Shown here: in pieces, positions 1 to 10,469 of the stretch
Layout of the letters: each line of letters starts with the position of its first letter
Numbering within the stretch: position 1 is the first letter of the stretch
DNA from: Liolophura sinensis
Lineage: Eukaryota; Mollusca; Polyplacophora; Chitonida; Chitonidae
Reading direction: 5' to 3'
DNA: 64,000 nt
Assembly: GCF_032854445.1 (NCBI RefSeq)
Contig: NW_027017953.1
Span: forward strand, 2,501 to 66,500
The notes under the pieces: generated by a model
Database searches by the model: none
The model's input: the letters and a program-made list of their open reading frames with translations, nothing else
What the model was told of the DNA's origin: nothing
Program-made: the position numbers and the translations under genes

Positions 1-945
1 GTCAAGTTGAACAATGCCGTAATGTGAGATGTCAAAAGTAGCAAAAAATATTTGAGTTGTAAACTACCATTTTGATGTTGAGAAATGCCATGTTGTAAAA
101 TCATGAACGTCGTAAAAGAATTTAACGTTGGAAACTACCATTTGTATGTTGCAAAATTCCATGTTGAGAAATGACAAATCGATTAGAAAGACCAAAGCAG
201 TAGAAACCCCAAATCGCAAAACCACTTCCGTGTTTAGGAATACTAAAACGGTGAAATTGCAAAACACCATATTGTAAAAGGACAAAGGTAGCAAAAAAGT
301 TTTAAGAGTTAAATTCCCATTTTCATGTTGAGAAATGCCATGTTGTAAAACGACAAACCTCGGGAAAAAAATTCAAGTTGTAAACTACCACTTCCATGCT
401 GAGAAATGACAAATCAATTAGAAATACTAAAGCAGTAAAAAAACAAAATCGTAAAACCACTTCCGCGTTGAGGAATACTAAAACGTTCCAATGGAAATAC
501 CGTCTTGTAAAATGACAAAGTAGCAAAAAAAGATTTAAGCTGTAAACTACCATTTTGATGTTGCGAACCACCATGTTGTAAAGTGACGAACGCCGTAAAA
601 CAATTTGACATTGTAAACTACCACATCTGTGTTGCAAACTTCCATTTGAGAAATGACAAATTGATAAGGAAGACCAAAGCAGTAGAAAATTAAAATCGTA
701 AAACCATTTCTGCGTTGAGGAATATTTGAACTGTCAAGTTAACAAAATGCCGTATTGTAAGCCGTCAAAGGTAGCAAAAAAGTTTAAACTTTTAAACTAC
801 CATTTTGATGTTGAAAATGCCATGTTGAAAAATGACAAACCTCGCAAAAAGGAATTAAGGGTTAGCACATCTTCCGTGCTGCAGAATTCCATGTTGAGAA
901 ATGACAAATTGACAACAAAGACCAAAAAAGTAGAAAACTAAAATC
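1..945. repeat. ~240-bp tandem satellite, about four units
   Basis: The phrase CAAATCGATTAGAAAGACC and close variants recur at about 175, 410, 657 and 904, giving units of 235-247 bp. Each unit contains shorter echoes of 'GTTGTAAACTACCATTTTGA' and 'GTTGAGAAATGCCATG', so the satellite probably grew from a shorter motif. No coding region is supported; open frames here are repeat artefacts. The array is cut at about 945 by the terminus of the Polinton-like fragment. Confidence 0.85.
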
Positions 946-946
946 G

Positions 947-1140
947 AGTAGTATACACAATAGTGGTTCTGGACCACCCTTCTCAGAGCCCCCCCCAGAA
1001 CAAATATGGCTCCCAGCCCCCTTTCCCTGCTTCCTCCATAACGCCCTCCCCCACGGCAAATAGAGGCTCCCAGCCCCCTTTATACACAATAGGGTTTCAA
1101 GCCCACCCTCCCCAGAACAAATAGAGGCTCCGAGCCCCCA
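947..1140. repeat. Terminal repeat end of the Polinton fragment, internally duplicated
   Basis: The outermost bases AGTAGTATA match the terminus of the complete element. The following C-rich stretch repeats the phrase 'ACAAATAGAGGCTCCCAGCC' with variants about three times, and 'TATACACAATAG' twice, so the terminus has been locally duplicated compared with the ~75-bp terminal repeat of the complete copy. Confidence 0.7.
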
Positions 1141-1552
1141 TTTTGTGACTAAGATATAAACATATTAGCCCCGCCCTCAGCCTGCGACATGTGTATATAG
1201 GTTTATTTACAAGTTTACAAGTCTAGTCTACATAGACACATTGATACGAGGCGACCTAGTTGGCATTTAACAGATAAGTCGTATAGCCTATATGTAAACC
1301 GGATGTGTTGCACAACAGGGTGATTCAGCTGATTTTTCTCCCCAGGATAGGGCTTAAACTACGGGTTTTTCATGAAAAATAAATGTGGCAGTCTTTTTCA
1401 GCGTGTCTTGTTTGATAAGATTCAGTATTTTTTTGGGAGGATTGGAGATATTGTGTTTATGCGGAAAGTCCTTCCAATTTAGCCCATATTTCGTGGGTCT
1501 GGGATATAGCTCAGTCGGCTGACAGAGGTGTGGATGGCGCTGTATGTAAGTG

Positions 1553-1636
1553 GTGCATTCATATACTGCGTATATAAGGAGATGTTTGCTAGCTCAAATT
1601 CGGATTTGGTCTCCTGTATATGTAGTATGAATACAT
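1553..1636. other. Degraded subterminal hairpin of the Polinton fragment
   Basis: This is the counterpart of the perfect 21-bp-stem hairpin at 57040-57123. Left arm near 1554-1576 (GCATTCATATACTGCG), right arm near 1616-1635 (TATATGTAGTATGAATACA), now with mismatches. Presence in both copies shows the hairpin is part of the element. Confidence 0.6.
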
Positions 1637-1795
1637 TACCCGCATATAACGTCGGGCTCTATGTTTCGGAGGCAGAGAGACCTTACCAAGGGGTGTTGTA
1701 GATGGCCCATTGGTGGTGGATGTGTCAGCACCAATTAACCCCCCTAACGGCGGGTCGTTAGCGCAAAAAAAAATCCGGAGCCCGCCGTTAGGGTG

Positions 1796-1890
1796 GTGAT
1801 TAATTGGTAACAGGCTGAGCTATAAACCAGGCCTTTTGCCTTTTTGGACCATGGGTTCGAGCCCCACACTGGGTAGATTTTTTTTTTACC
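1796..1890 (+). ncRNA. Possible tRNA-like RNA polymerase III unit near the element end
   Basis: The stretch contains GGTTCGAGCCC, close to the pol III B box, inside a small TGGG/CCCA stem with a 7-nt loop like a tRNA T-arm. A T-run follows at about 1879 and could terminate pol III. No convincing acceptor stem is seen, so this is not called a functional tRNA. The same motif occurs on the minus strand at about 56756-56850 in the complete copy. It could equally be an old tRNA-derived insertion. Confidence 0.3.
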
Positions 1891-1944
1891 CCCGAGGCTC
1901 TCGAGACATAGCATGGGGTTTGCTCGGGTTCCAAACAAGTTCGA

Positions 1945-2646
1945 GCTAACATAATTCGGAAAGGGCGGTTGTCAGTTCTTGTCGAACTAGTTTTCGGCCG
2001 TGATCTATAAGCCGTTTTTCGTACTTTCATCGATCTCTACGGCGTTGAATGCCTTACGAGACTTAGCGCGTATCTCCTGCTTCAGATCAGAGTAGTTCTT
2101 GAGCTCCTGAACGATTTGTTTGAACTCTACGTCTGAAATAACACCATCAGATAATGCCGTAGACACCTGCGTACGGATGCTGTTAAGTTTAGCCTCAGCC
2201 AACAGCCGTATATCGTTATGTTTCTTGGCCTTTGCGTGAAGTCGGCGGTTAACTAATTTTCCGCGGCACTAAAGATACCGCAAGCAAGGGCCGCAGCTTC
2301 CATGGCCAAGACAGCAGGGGTTGCAATTATTGTTGCGAGTAGTCCAACGCCCGCAACCCCTAGTCCCAAACCGGCCCTGAGGATAGCTGAATCAAGGGCC
2401 TCGGTGGCCAAGACACCACGCTGGTACTTTTGTACAAGGCCCGACAGAGATCTCGCTCAGATTCAAGCTGCTTCTGTATTTCGCCGATATACTGCAGACG
2501 ATGGGCGTGGCTAGTTTGCACCACGCTCTCCGGCGGCGAGGTCGGGGCCAGGGGTTTTCATCCATGATCGTCGGCGCCACGCTCTCCGGCGGCGTGGTCG
2601 GGGCCAAGGGGTCTTCATCCATGATCGTCGGCTACAGTCGTCCCAT
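1945..2646 (-). pseudogene. Broken two-part membrane protein gene (Polinton fragment)
   Basis: Homologue of the gene at 53279-53995 in the complete copy. The frame opens at an ATG at 2646 (protein start MGRLYP in the other copy). The proline-rich N-terminal section, a charged region and a hydrophobic segment are recognisable, followed by the conserved helical C-terminal part (VSTALSDGVISDVEFKQ). The frame is lost just after the hydrophobic segment and again near the C-terminus, where one-base shifts replace the ending seen in the other copy. Function is unknown; conserved position and a hydrophobic segment suggest a virion membrane or packaging accessory protein, which is inference. Confidence 0.7.
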
Positions 2647-2656
2647 ATTGTCCGTC

Positions 2657-3476
2657 CTATGAATCAATAACGTCGGTCAACTCTAAATTGTCCTCGTAAC
2701 TACTAACACGAAAGCGGCGAAGCCTTATACCGGACTCTAAATAGATTTCCTCGAGATTTCCTCTCGAGGTGATGACTCGTATATCCTTGAGAGAGCTCTT
2801 GATGACTGGTTTGCCCAGGGCCTGTAATTTGATCATAATTCTGAGCTCCTTTCCATCGTCCTCTGCAGGTCATTTTAGTTTCAACCCGGTAATCGTGGAT
2901 GAAGGGTGATGAGAGGCCGTGCCAAGTATGATGTCTAAGATAAGTATAGATCCAGGGTTTATTCGTAGTGTGGCCTCAAACTCGGTTTGCGCGTTAAGAC
3001 GCAAGTTAGTGTGAAGTAACCTCCTCCTTCCAAAGCTACAAGACAGGTGCGGTTTGGTATGTACGACACGAAAGAGATTCCGGAGTTGAAAACTTTTTTC
3101 ACCTCGGTCCCGGTGGTCTGGACCAACGTCGGGGTCACCTTCACATCTATCAACCATTCGGGGTCGCGATCTCTGGTAAGAACAAAGCGGTCTTCAAAGC
3201 GAATTAATGAGAGTTTTTGTTCTGCATTCACCTCAGACGGCGACCTGCGCTCTTGCTCTGCAGTGGATGAGATATCTACAAAGGAAGCAAACGTGGTAGG
3301 TTCTGCTTGCCCCCCCCCCCCAACGCCCAAATCTTTTTGCGGTTGTACTTGCCACTTTGAAACTGGAAGGCGTAGATTTTACCTTCCTCACCTTGAAGTT
3401 CGAACTTCGACACATCTGCCAAGTCGCTTAAAGACAGGCACGCAGACCTGGGACCGGCTGCGTCCACCATACTCAA
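2657..3476 (-). pseudogene. Broken putative capsid-associated protein gene (Polinton fragment)
   Basis: Homologue of 52432-53268. The first part reads DAAGPRSACLSLSDLADVS at 3276-3476. The frame then shifts at a C-run near 3310 (a G-run on the coding strand), and the protein continues in another frame at 2959-3330 with QKLSLIRFEDRFVLTR. Here the codon that became a stop in the other copy is still GAA (Glu), so that stop is a later lesion there. The start codon position shows TTG where the complete copy has ATG. More shifts occur before the C-terminal end at 2657. The beta-rich look and the place directly downstream of the other capsid-type gene suggest a structural role; no catalytic motif is visible. 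Confidence 0.7.
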
Positions 3477-4110
3477 TGTATTTCTAAGGTAGCACTGAGG
3501 TACCCTATATTCCTATACTTGCCGTCTTTATCTAAAAGTGCTACGGTCAACTGCGTTATATTGTCGGCTTTGTACTGTGGGTTGGGAAATGAAACCGTCT
3601 TCCCGCAGTTAATCCCTTCACCAGTCACGGCGATGGCCTTAAGTAGTGTGGAACCGCCACTGAAATCTGAAGTTATTCTCACGTTTTCTGAGGTGTTCAG
3701 TTCATCTAGATGCACGAAGACTTCTTTGTGTGGGACCGAGTTAGGTAGCTTATCACCTTCCGCAGTCCTCCCCCATGATCATAATCTCGTCGGAGAACCC
3801 TAAGATTGGGGCAAGCTCTTAGAGTAATATGTAGGCATTTCTGGGGAGGGTAAGGAGTAGGCGGCCCGTAGCTTCATTCATTCCCAGAGAAACTCCATGC
3901 GGGCGGAATATATCCTTGTCCAGCGTACAGACATTGTAGTAGCCCGTCGGCACTCCAACACGTTTGCTATTAAGCAACAAGCCCACTCTGGAGGGGATAT
4001 TCACCCAGGCCGAATAGAAGGGCGCTTTTAAGGCGGCCGTCGAGGTTGTTAAGGGCATGAGGCAGCGTGTGCTGTGCCCCGTTCAGAATGTCAGTCAATG
4101 TGATGAACAT
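3473..4110 (-). pseudogene. Broken putative minor capsid / penton-type gene (Polinton fragment)
   Basis: Homologue of the intact 219-residue gene at 51776-52435. The N-terminal half (3819-4110) keeps GYYNVCTLDKDIFRPHGVSL, and the C-terminal half (3473-3715) keeps LDELNTSENVRITS and the ending GYLSATLEIH. The region between them has lost the frame. It starts head-to-head with the gene at 4128, with only 17 bp between the two ATGs, and its stop overlaps the start of the next gene. The arrangement matches the complete copy. Assignment to a single jelly-roll (penton) protein is an inference from size, gene order and beta-rich composition. Confidence 0.7.
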
Positions 4111-4127
4111 CTTACGGAATAGCCACG

Positions 4128-5219
4128 ATGAACAGTGAGGCTTACAGATTCAATAGAGAGGCCACTTACAAGACCGGGGGCATTTCATAGTATCCAAACC
4201 CAGCTCACGCGATTTGACATCTACATCGATGAAAAGAATGCCTTTCCAGTCCAGTTCACAGATGAGTTGGTCAAGTACCGGCTGCCAAAGATAAGCAGCA
4301 ATTCCATTGTTCATTCCTGGAACACCAATCCTATGCAATTCTGGCAGAACCAAGTGAACTTCACGGTCTGGTGCGCAACCACGGGCTGTGGCGTCTCTGC
4401 AAAAGACCTTCTCGCCCCGACCAACGAATAAGGGCCCAATACACGTTCCATGTGTATTACCAAGTTAGGCGGATCTTGGAAGAGATAAAGGCTCCCCTGC
4501 CGCAAGACAGAGCGTGGGCGACATTCGACAACCCCTACGACAAGAGGGCCTATGAGAGGATTTGTAGGGAGTTCCACGTAGATGCGCACACAGACTGGAG
4601 GCGCAGTGGGGTGAATCACGGCCTCGGAGTGGCATATTACTATGTCACGAGAACGGGCTACCGCCCAATTGGCGATGGGACCTTCGATCCGAGCAGGATG
4701 TCGTTCCCTAGAAAGCCTACAGCGCTCCACGTCGACTACATCGAGCAGGACGCCGAGGAGGCTTGGGCGTCGTTCATTGTCGACAAATCCCAAGGATTCA
4801 CGCTGCCGGGCATAGAGCGCCTAAACGATTCCATCCGGACATACGTGTGGGCTATTCTAGGCGCCCAAGCGCAAACAAGGGCGCGTATTCTTGGCACGGG
4901 CACAGCCTTCGACGCGCAAAAACAGTTTATCGCGAACGTTGAAGACGCTAATTCCTCTCCGATCGACCTTCCGTCTGCTATCAAACGCTACCAGGAAGTG
5001 GTACAGTATGCCGGGAGGGCTGTAGACTTTGCGTATGGCATAGGCCTATATATGGCCCCCCACAACAACAAAATTGTCGTGGCCACAGATGACCAGAAGC
5101 TAGGCGGCAATGAGGGTGTGAACGCGTCCCACCACCCACCGCGCGCGTTCAGCATGTTGCTGCGCAGGAAAAAGAACCCCTATTTCCAGAACAAAAGAAT
5201 CACGATGCGGAGAAGATAG
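4128..5219 (+). pseudogene. Most complete version of a conserved Polinton orphan gene, frameshifted
   Basis: The frame starts at ATG 4128 (MNSEAYRFNREATYKTGG). It shifts by one base near 4180, runs through NPMQFWQNQVNF and CATTGCGVSAKDL, and shifts again near 4425. It then stays open to 5219 for about 260 residues, including RILEEIKAPLPQDRAW, LHVDYIEQDAEEAW and RLNDSIRTYVWAILGAQAQ. Compared with the complete element it lacks about 67 bp near the 3' end, and the hydrophobic C-terminal tail is replaced by a junction into the neighbouring gene. In the complete element about 500 bp and 200 bp of this gene are deleted (51228-51765), so this fragment is the best witness of it. A structural (capsid or virion) protein is plausible from context. 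I recognise no catalytic motif and do not assign a function. Confidence 0.7.
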
Positions 5220-6090
5220 CTATCGTCGTCTCAGCCAGCTTGCCAAGGGCGCGCGCCAGGGACTGGAGATGCTTTTTCACCCATTCTTTAAGACCACGCC
5301 CGTCGGATGGAGGTGGCGTTGGCTGGATGCCCCCGCCGGACCCACCAGTCAGCGCCAACTTTATCGCTAACCCCAGTGTCGCGATCGCCATCCCAATTGC
5401 CGTGAGAATGGAGACCACGGTTATTCCCTGCTCCCGGAACAGGGTGCGGACGCGCTCGGCCAGAGTGGTATCCTTGTGTAGGATGCAATCGATCGTCTGC
5501 TTGATGCGGTGTATTTGCGTGTGCAGGGCTTCGGTCGTTAAAGAGAGATTCCTTCTCTGGTATGCGGTCCGACGCCGGGAGAATTCATCAGGGGCCTCCT
5601 CCAACTTCTGTTTTTGTTTTGCGATGTCCTTATCGAGACTTGACAGCTTGGCGAGGTTATTCGCGTGTTCGCCTTCCAAGGTCTAACGTGCCTTGTCAAG
5701 CCCCAGAAGTTCTCGCATGGGAAGAGGAGAGTCGTTTATCGTTTCAAGAGCCCGTCCGACCTCACTATCCGTGAAGCTTGTTTCCATTGTGTGGACAGTA
5801 TCAGCGGCTTTCTTCGCTGGTTGGCTTAAATCCTTCAGCTCCATGGTATCTGCCTCTCCGGCCGCGGCACCGAGTTCTGAACTCGCTGTCTCCAGGGCTG
5901 CGACTGCTGCCGGAGGCAATGATGGCTGTCCTGTGCTTTTCCAGTCTACAAAGCCCAGCTCCCGCCGAACAACATCAACCCCTCCTTTCTTGGCGATTGT
6001 TGAGAGGGCTAGCGGTGCACCTGTTGTTTTGTTGATGATGTCCAGATGGGGGTGGGCCACGAGTCGCAGACGCCCTTGGGCAACCTCAAA
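5217..6090 (-). pseudogene. Partial coiled-coil membrane protein gene (Polinton fragment)
   Basis: Homologue of 49981-51238. It starts within the coding region at the fragment breakpoint (6090) and reads through HLDIINKTTGAPLALSTI and the charged coiled-coil SLDKDIAKQKQKLEEAPDE to the hydrophobic segment ITVVSILTAIGMAIATLGL. An in-frame TAG at 5683-5685 stands where the other copy has CAG. The C-terminal tail, with the second hydrophobic region, is lost at a deletion joining this gene to its convergent neighbour near 5220. The segment around 5880-5960 is in frame here but carries a deletion in the complete copy. Confidence 0.75.
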
Positions 6091-6261
6091 GAATATTATA
6101 CAAGTTTAGACTAAAAGAAGTGCTTGGTGGAGATAGGATATAACAAAGCCAGAAGCTATAAAGACACCAAAATTCAGCACAAAAGCCCTGCTAAAGTAAC
6201 ACACAGCAAAAACTCTCAATAATTCTCCTTTCTCCTTTTTTTTCGCAAGATCCATTTCCAA

Positions 6262-6590
6262 AACAATGTTTAACACTAACTCCCAAAGACAAAGATATGT
6301 AAGAGATTATACAAATAGGAAATAAAGCCAGTAACACACAAGAGAGAAGCGGTCGTCAGTTTTCAATGATGCTGGGCAGACAATGAATATTCCAGGCATG
6401 AATTCCATATCAAAGTTCAAATTCGTAGTCCATGAATGAGTTCCATGTCAAATAACAATTTAACAAGATATCTCAGTCGCGCTTTAATTGAAACTGTTCA
6501 TAAAGGCATCATGCTGATGTAATGAGCATGCTTGCCTGTACGACCCCTAGCCCCAGGTTAAACCCTATTAGACACAGATGGAAAATGACG
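6262..6590 (-). repeat. ~330-bp dispersed repeat, copy 1
   Basis: Reverse complement of the blocks at about 29205-29535 and 30950-31290. The match runs from AAAACAATGTTTAACACTAA through GCATGAATTCCATATCAAAG to CCCCAGGTTAAACCC. No coding potential and no clear terminal inverted repeats are visible. It may be a non-autonomous element or a fragment of one. A diverged partial relative lies at 14493-14605. The 6091-6261 stretch before it shows nothing recognisable. Confidence 0.75.
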
Positions 6591-6639
6591 TGCGTTACAG
6601 ACCTCATTTATGAAAGTTTACTTCTTACTTATATAAGGT

Positions 6640-8310
6640 AAATCCTATTCTCACTACAGCGTACTATCTTAAATTGTACACTGCCGTATGTCGGTTGAAA
6701 AATGCCATCCATGTTGTGGAATTGCATATCTAAGATGTAATTATACCGAAATTTTTGTTCTAAAAGATAGTTATGGTATTTTTTAACATGTCCATGCAGT
6801 TTGTCAGCATGTATCGGCTACGCTTTAACCCTAACCCTACAAAACTAAACCTATCGGCCTGTCTGATAACCGGGTGAAAGGTGAATGTTGAAGGGTTATT
6901 AAGTATGCGCATTAGCTCACGTGGTTAGGTTAAACTTTAGGGGTTATGGATAACATATGGATAGGTCAAACAATACAAGAGGCGAACTTATGTAACACTC
7001 TAAATTATATCAGGTATTGTACAACCTATATGTGGTATTTTACAAGTTATATGTGGTGTATCTTATTCAGTTGTGAAATTGCACATGTAAGTTGAACAGT
7101 ACCGGAGGTAGACACATTTAACATTCCAACACATGTATGGTAGTCTACATCTTATATACAGTAAATCATGTTCGCAGGGCAGTGTATTATCTTAAGTTGT
7201 AAAATACCGAACATATGTTGAAAAATACCATTCATGTTATAAAATGCAGTATCTAAGTTTTAACCACAGCGAATGTTTTGTTCTACAACATAGTTGTGGT
7301 ATTTTTTAAAACGTATATGGAATTTTTTAACTTGTGTTAGTTACGCTATAACTCTAACCCTAAAGTCAGCCTGTCTGATAACTCTTTCAGAGGTTGGGGG
7401 TCAAGGGTTATTGACTGAGCGCATTGGCCTAAGTTGTAAAGTACTGTATGTATAGGTTGAACAGTACAAGAGGCAAACACATCTAACACTCCCAAAAGCA
7501 GTATGTGTTATGCAACCTGTATATGATATTTTACGACGTATGTGTGGTGTATCTGATTCAATTGTGAAATATAACATGTAAGATGAGCAGTACTGGTGGT
7601 AGACACATTTAACATTGCAACAAATTTACATCTTATATGTAGTAGATCATATTCTCAGGGCAGCGTATTATCCTAAGGTTGAAAAATGCCATTCATGTAG
7701 CAAAATTCCATATCTAAGTTATAACCGTACCGAATTTTTTGTTCTACAACATAGTTATGGTATTTTTCAACATGTCCATGCAATCATTTAACGTGTACGC
7801 TACGCTATAACCCTAATCCTAAAAACTAACATTAAAGACCTGTCTGATAACCGGGTTAGAGGTCGGGGGTCAGGGTTCCAGGGTTCTTGATACAGCGGAT
7901 TAGGTCAAGTTGTGAAATACCGTATGCATAGGTTGAACAATACAAAAAAACAAACACGTTTAACACTGTGAAATGCCACATGTAAGTTGAACAGTACCGG
8001 AGGTAGACACATTTAACATTCTAACACGTATATGATAGTTTACATCTTGTATATAGTAGATCATGTTCTCAGATTAACGTGTTATCTTAATTTGTAAAAT
8101 ACTGTATGTAGGTTGAAAAAGCCATCCGTGTTGTAAAATTCCATATCTGAGTTGTAATCGAACTAAATTTGTGGTCTTACAATATAGTTTTTTGATTTTT
8201 TAACATTTACATTTTGTTTTTTCAACTTATGTCAGCTAGGCTAAAACCCTAAACTTAAAAACTAACTTTATGGGCTTTTATGAAATTGGGGATATTGGTC
8301 AGGGGTCAAG
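6640..8310. repeat. Diverged ~0.44-0.51-kb tandem repeat, four units
   Basis: The same run of motifs (GTTGAAAAATGCCAT, then a TTTTTGTTCTA block, then an 'AACCCTAACCCTA'-like box, then a GGGGTCA-type box) occurs four times. The boxes fall near 6822, 7336, 7803 and 8239. The short word 'TTGTAAAATACC' resembles words in the 1-945 satellite, so the two may be distantly related. No gene is seen. Confidence 0.75.
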
Positions 8311-9595
8311 TTTAGGTCACTACAGCGACAGCGTCGTAGGGCCATCACACATCGAGCGATTTTTATGTAGAAATTGTTTAAGTTGCAAAAGCTTTTTGAT
8401 AATTTAATATAAATGTGTAGTGTTGATTGTGCTGCATATATACATGTATTTTTTAGTTAACATTTTTTGGGAATTCTATTTACAGTGTAGCCAAAATCAG
8501 GACGTGACACTTGTTTGCAAAATATACTATATATAGGCAGCTTACATTAACTTTATGATACGTGTGTATTTTTTGTATTTGTGGGAAAAATATATCAGGG
8601 TTTCCATTTGTTGTTAACGCCAAGTCCATATTTTGCTACCTAGGCCTATAAAGACACTCGTACATGAGGCCTGTATACATCACACTGTGTGTGTTACCTC
8701 TTGGCTTGGCAAGATAGCTGTCTTAGTGAAAACTTTTACAGATATGGCAGGGCGCTTAAAATGTTTGAACAGTTCCAAATACCGCAGATTATGTAAATAC
8801 AGTTGAAATTGAAAAAAGGTTTATTTGTGCCAACAGAATTGTTGAGACGCGATTATAATATATGATGGGTTTTCACAGTGACAGTAAGAGATTACAGGTT
8901 TTATCTTAAAGTTATTCGAAACGTGGAAAAGCTAAAGAATACAGCATGTTTAAAAATGGAAAACGCAACTGAATTAATTAGAAACCGGTACTTTATATAC
9001 AGTATAGGGGCTGTAAAGTGGTATTTTATACAACATATATGCATGTACAGCTTATAGTATAGGCTATATAGCTGCTTGTGAACGAAAATTAGGCCTACTG
9101 GTATGGTATGCACATTTCATGTAACGGTACCTACGAGTATTGGTTTTAAAACTGAAAACAGCATAACAAGTATATTTTGTATAAGGCCCTCAGTGGCCGC
9201 AAATTATTATTGTAATGACTTGTAGGCCTACAAATTATTAATGTAATGGCTTGTACGCCTACAAATTGACTGTAGTTATCATGACAACATACATTTTAAA
9301 ATCAACATTGGTAAAGGTTTTGTTCCAGCGCTGAACATTTGTCTATTGTTATCGAAGATGATTTTAGGAGAAAATACGCTTATAAATTATAAACGTAACA
9401 TCCAGTATTTTGATAAAATTAACTGCGTTATTAAGTTCTCAGGAGGGCGAAAAATGGACTCTTGGCAATACATTTCCATAAGTGACAGGTTACGAGACAG
9501 GGGTGGTGTTAGTTAGGAAAATGGCTGAGAATTGCGGTGCTGATTCATAGGGCGAGTCACTAAAAGGTTCCACAGTACTAAGGCCAGTCTCCATC
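8311..9595. other. AT-rich non-coding DNA
   Basis: No protein-coding signal or RNA gene is supported. The only structure noted is a short two-unit duplication at about 9211-9268 (TGTAATGACTTGTAGGCCTA and a variant). Confidence 0.5.
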
Positions 9596-9689
9596 CAAGT
9601 TCCTGATTTATATCATACGGTAAAACAAGGAACTCAAAGAAAACCTCTTACTGGTAAATCACTTTGTGTTTAGTCTTACGTTAATCTTA

Positions 9690-10235
9690 TTTGTAAATCA
9701 TCATATTACATTTATTTGGTTTCATGCAAAAAGTGTGATCGACAGTATGTTGGAAAGACGACCCAAAAGTGACACCAAATGCTAAATGGCCACGAAAAAT
9801 CAGTCAGGAAGAAAGAACTCCTAATAGGTAAACATTTTCTTCCTCCGACCACGGTTGAGACCACTTCATGATTCAAATAATAGACATGATTTATCCTTCT
9901 TCAAAGGATACTTTTCCCCATGCCGAACGGAAAATCCGTCATCGGAAACTATATATTTTGGATGCTGAAGCTTGGTTCAGTGTTTCCGTATGGCTTCAAA
10001 GACAATGTTATTCGGGTTGGTAACGTAAAATTCTGTCAACCAGACGATTCTAACACAACACAATTGTTCAAATTCTATCAAGTCACATGCCATCAAGAAG
10101 TCAACGCAGCCAGGAGGAAGTTTAATAAGCTGTCCAAAAGCAGCAAAACTGTCAGTTACCTGGTAGGTTTGTCTAAAACTACTGACAGCATGCACGCTCT
10201 ACACAGTATTATACACACTTCTCCTTAAAATATAG
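9690..10235 (+). pseudogene. Penelope-like GIY-YIG endonuclease C-terminal relic
   Basis: Translation of 9700-9850 gives YYIYLVSCKKCDRQYVGKTT followed, after a stop, by a histidine-containing stretch and GKHF. This fits the GIY-YIG layout (IYLV then YVG then R/H then HF) with a CxxC pair, as in Penelope-like endonucleases. A frameshift follows. The conserved tail reads FWMLKLGSVFPYGFKDN at 9950-10010, and a lysine-rich stretch with VSYLVGLSKTT lies near 10150. In a living element the nuclease nicks target DNA for priming. This copy is the empty-site paralogue of the Polinton insertion site at 41017/57595. Confidence 0.75.
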
Positions 10236-10469
10236 CGTAAAGTGGTTACAAACGTAACGCCCACTTCTACCCTTTCTGTACCATACCATGTGATCTACGT
10301 ATCCTATTTTCGCTTTATTTATCCAGTCAGAACAGTTGAAACTGCTAAAAGCAGACTCTTTGTAAAATTGAAGTACATAGATAGGGGTCTTGATATAATC
10401 AACGTGCCGTGAATTTTAAATGATCCAGAGGTTAGCTATGCTTTCTTGCCCATATCCTAAACCATTTGC

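Larger units (their letters stand above)
947..6090 (-). mobile_element. Truncated Polinton-like element fragment
   Basis: This 5.1-kb block matches, in reverse orientation, the right-hand part of the complete element at 41017-57595 (about 50210 to 57595). It starts with the same terminal sequence AGTAGTATA at 947 and keeps the same gene order. It stops abruptly at about 6090, within the N-terminal part of the coiled-coil gene, so polymerase, integrase, ATPase and major capsid genes are missing. It lacks the hAT-like and Tc1 insertions found in the complete copy. Unlike that copy it retains most of the gene at 4128-5219. The genes carry stops and frameshifts mostly different from those in the other copy, so both descend from a functional ancestor and decayed separately. 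Confidence 0.9.

Noticed and set aside
6815-6840. 'AACCCTAACCCTAC' resembling telomere repeat
   Set aside because: Only about two telomere-like units occur, within a longer ~0.45-kb repeat in which the word is degenerate in other units.
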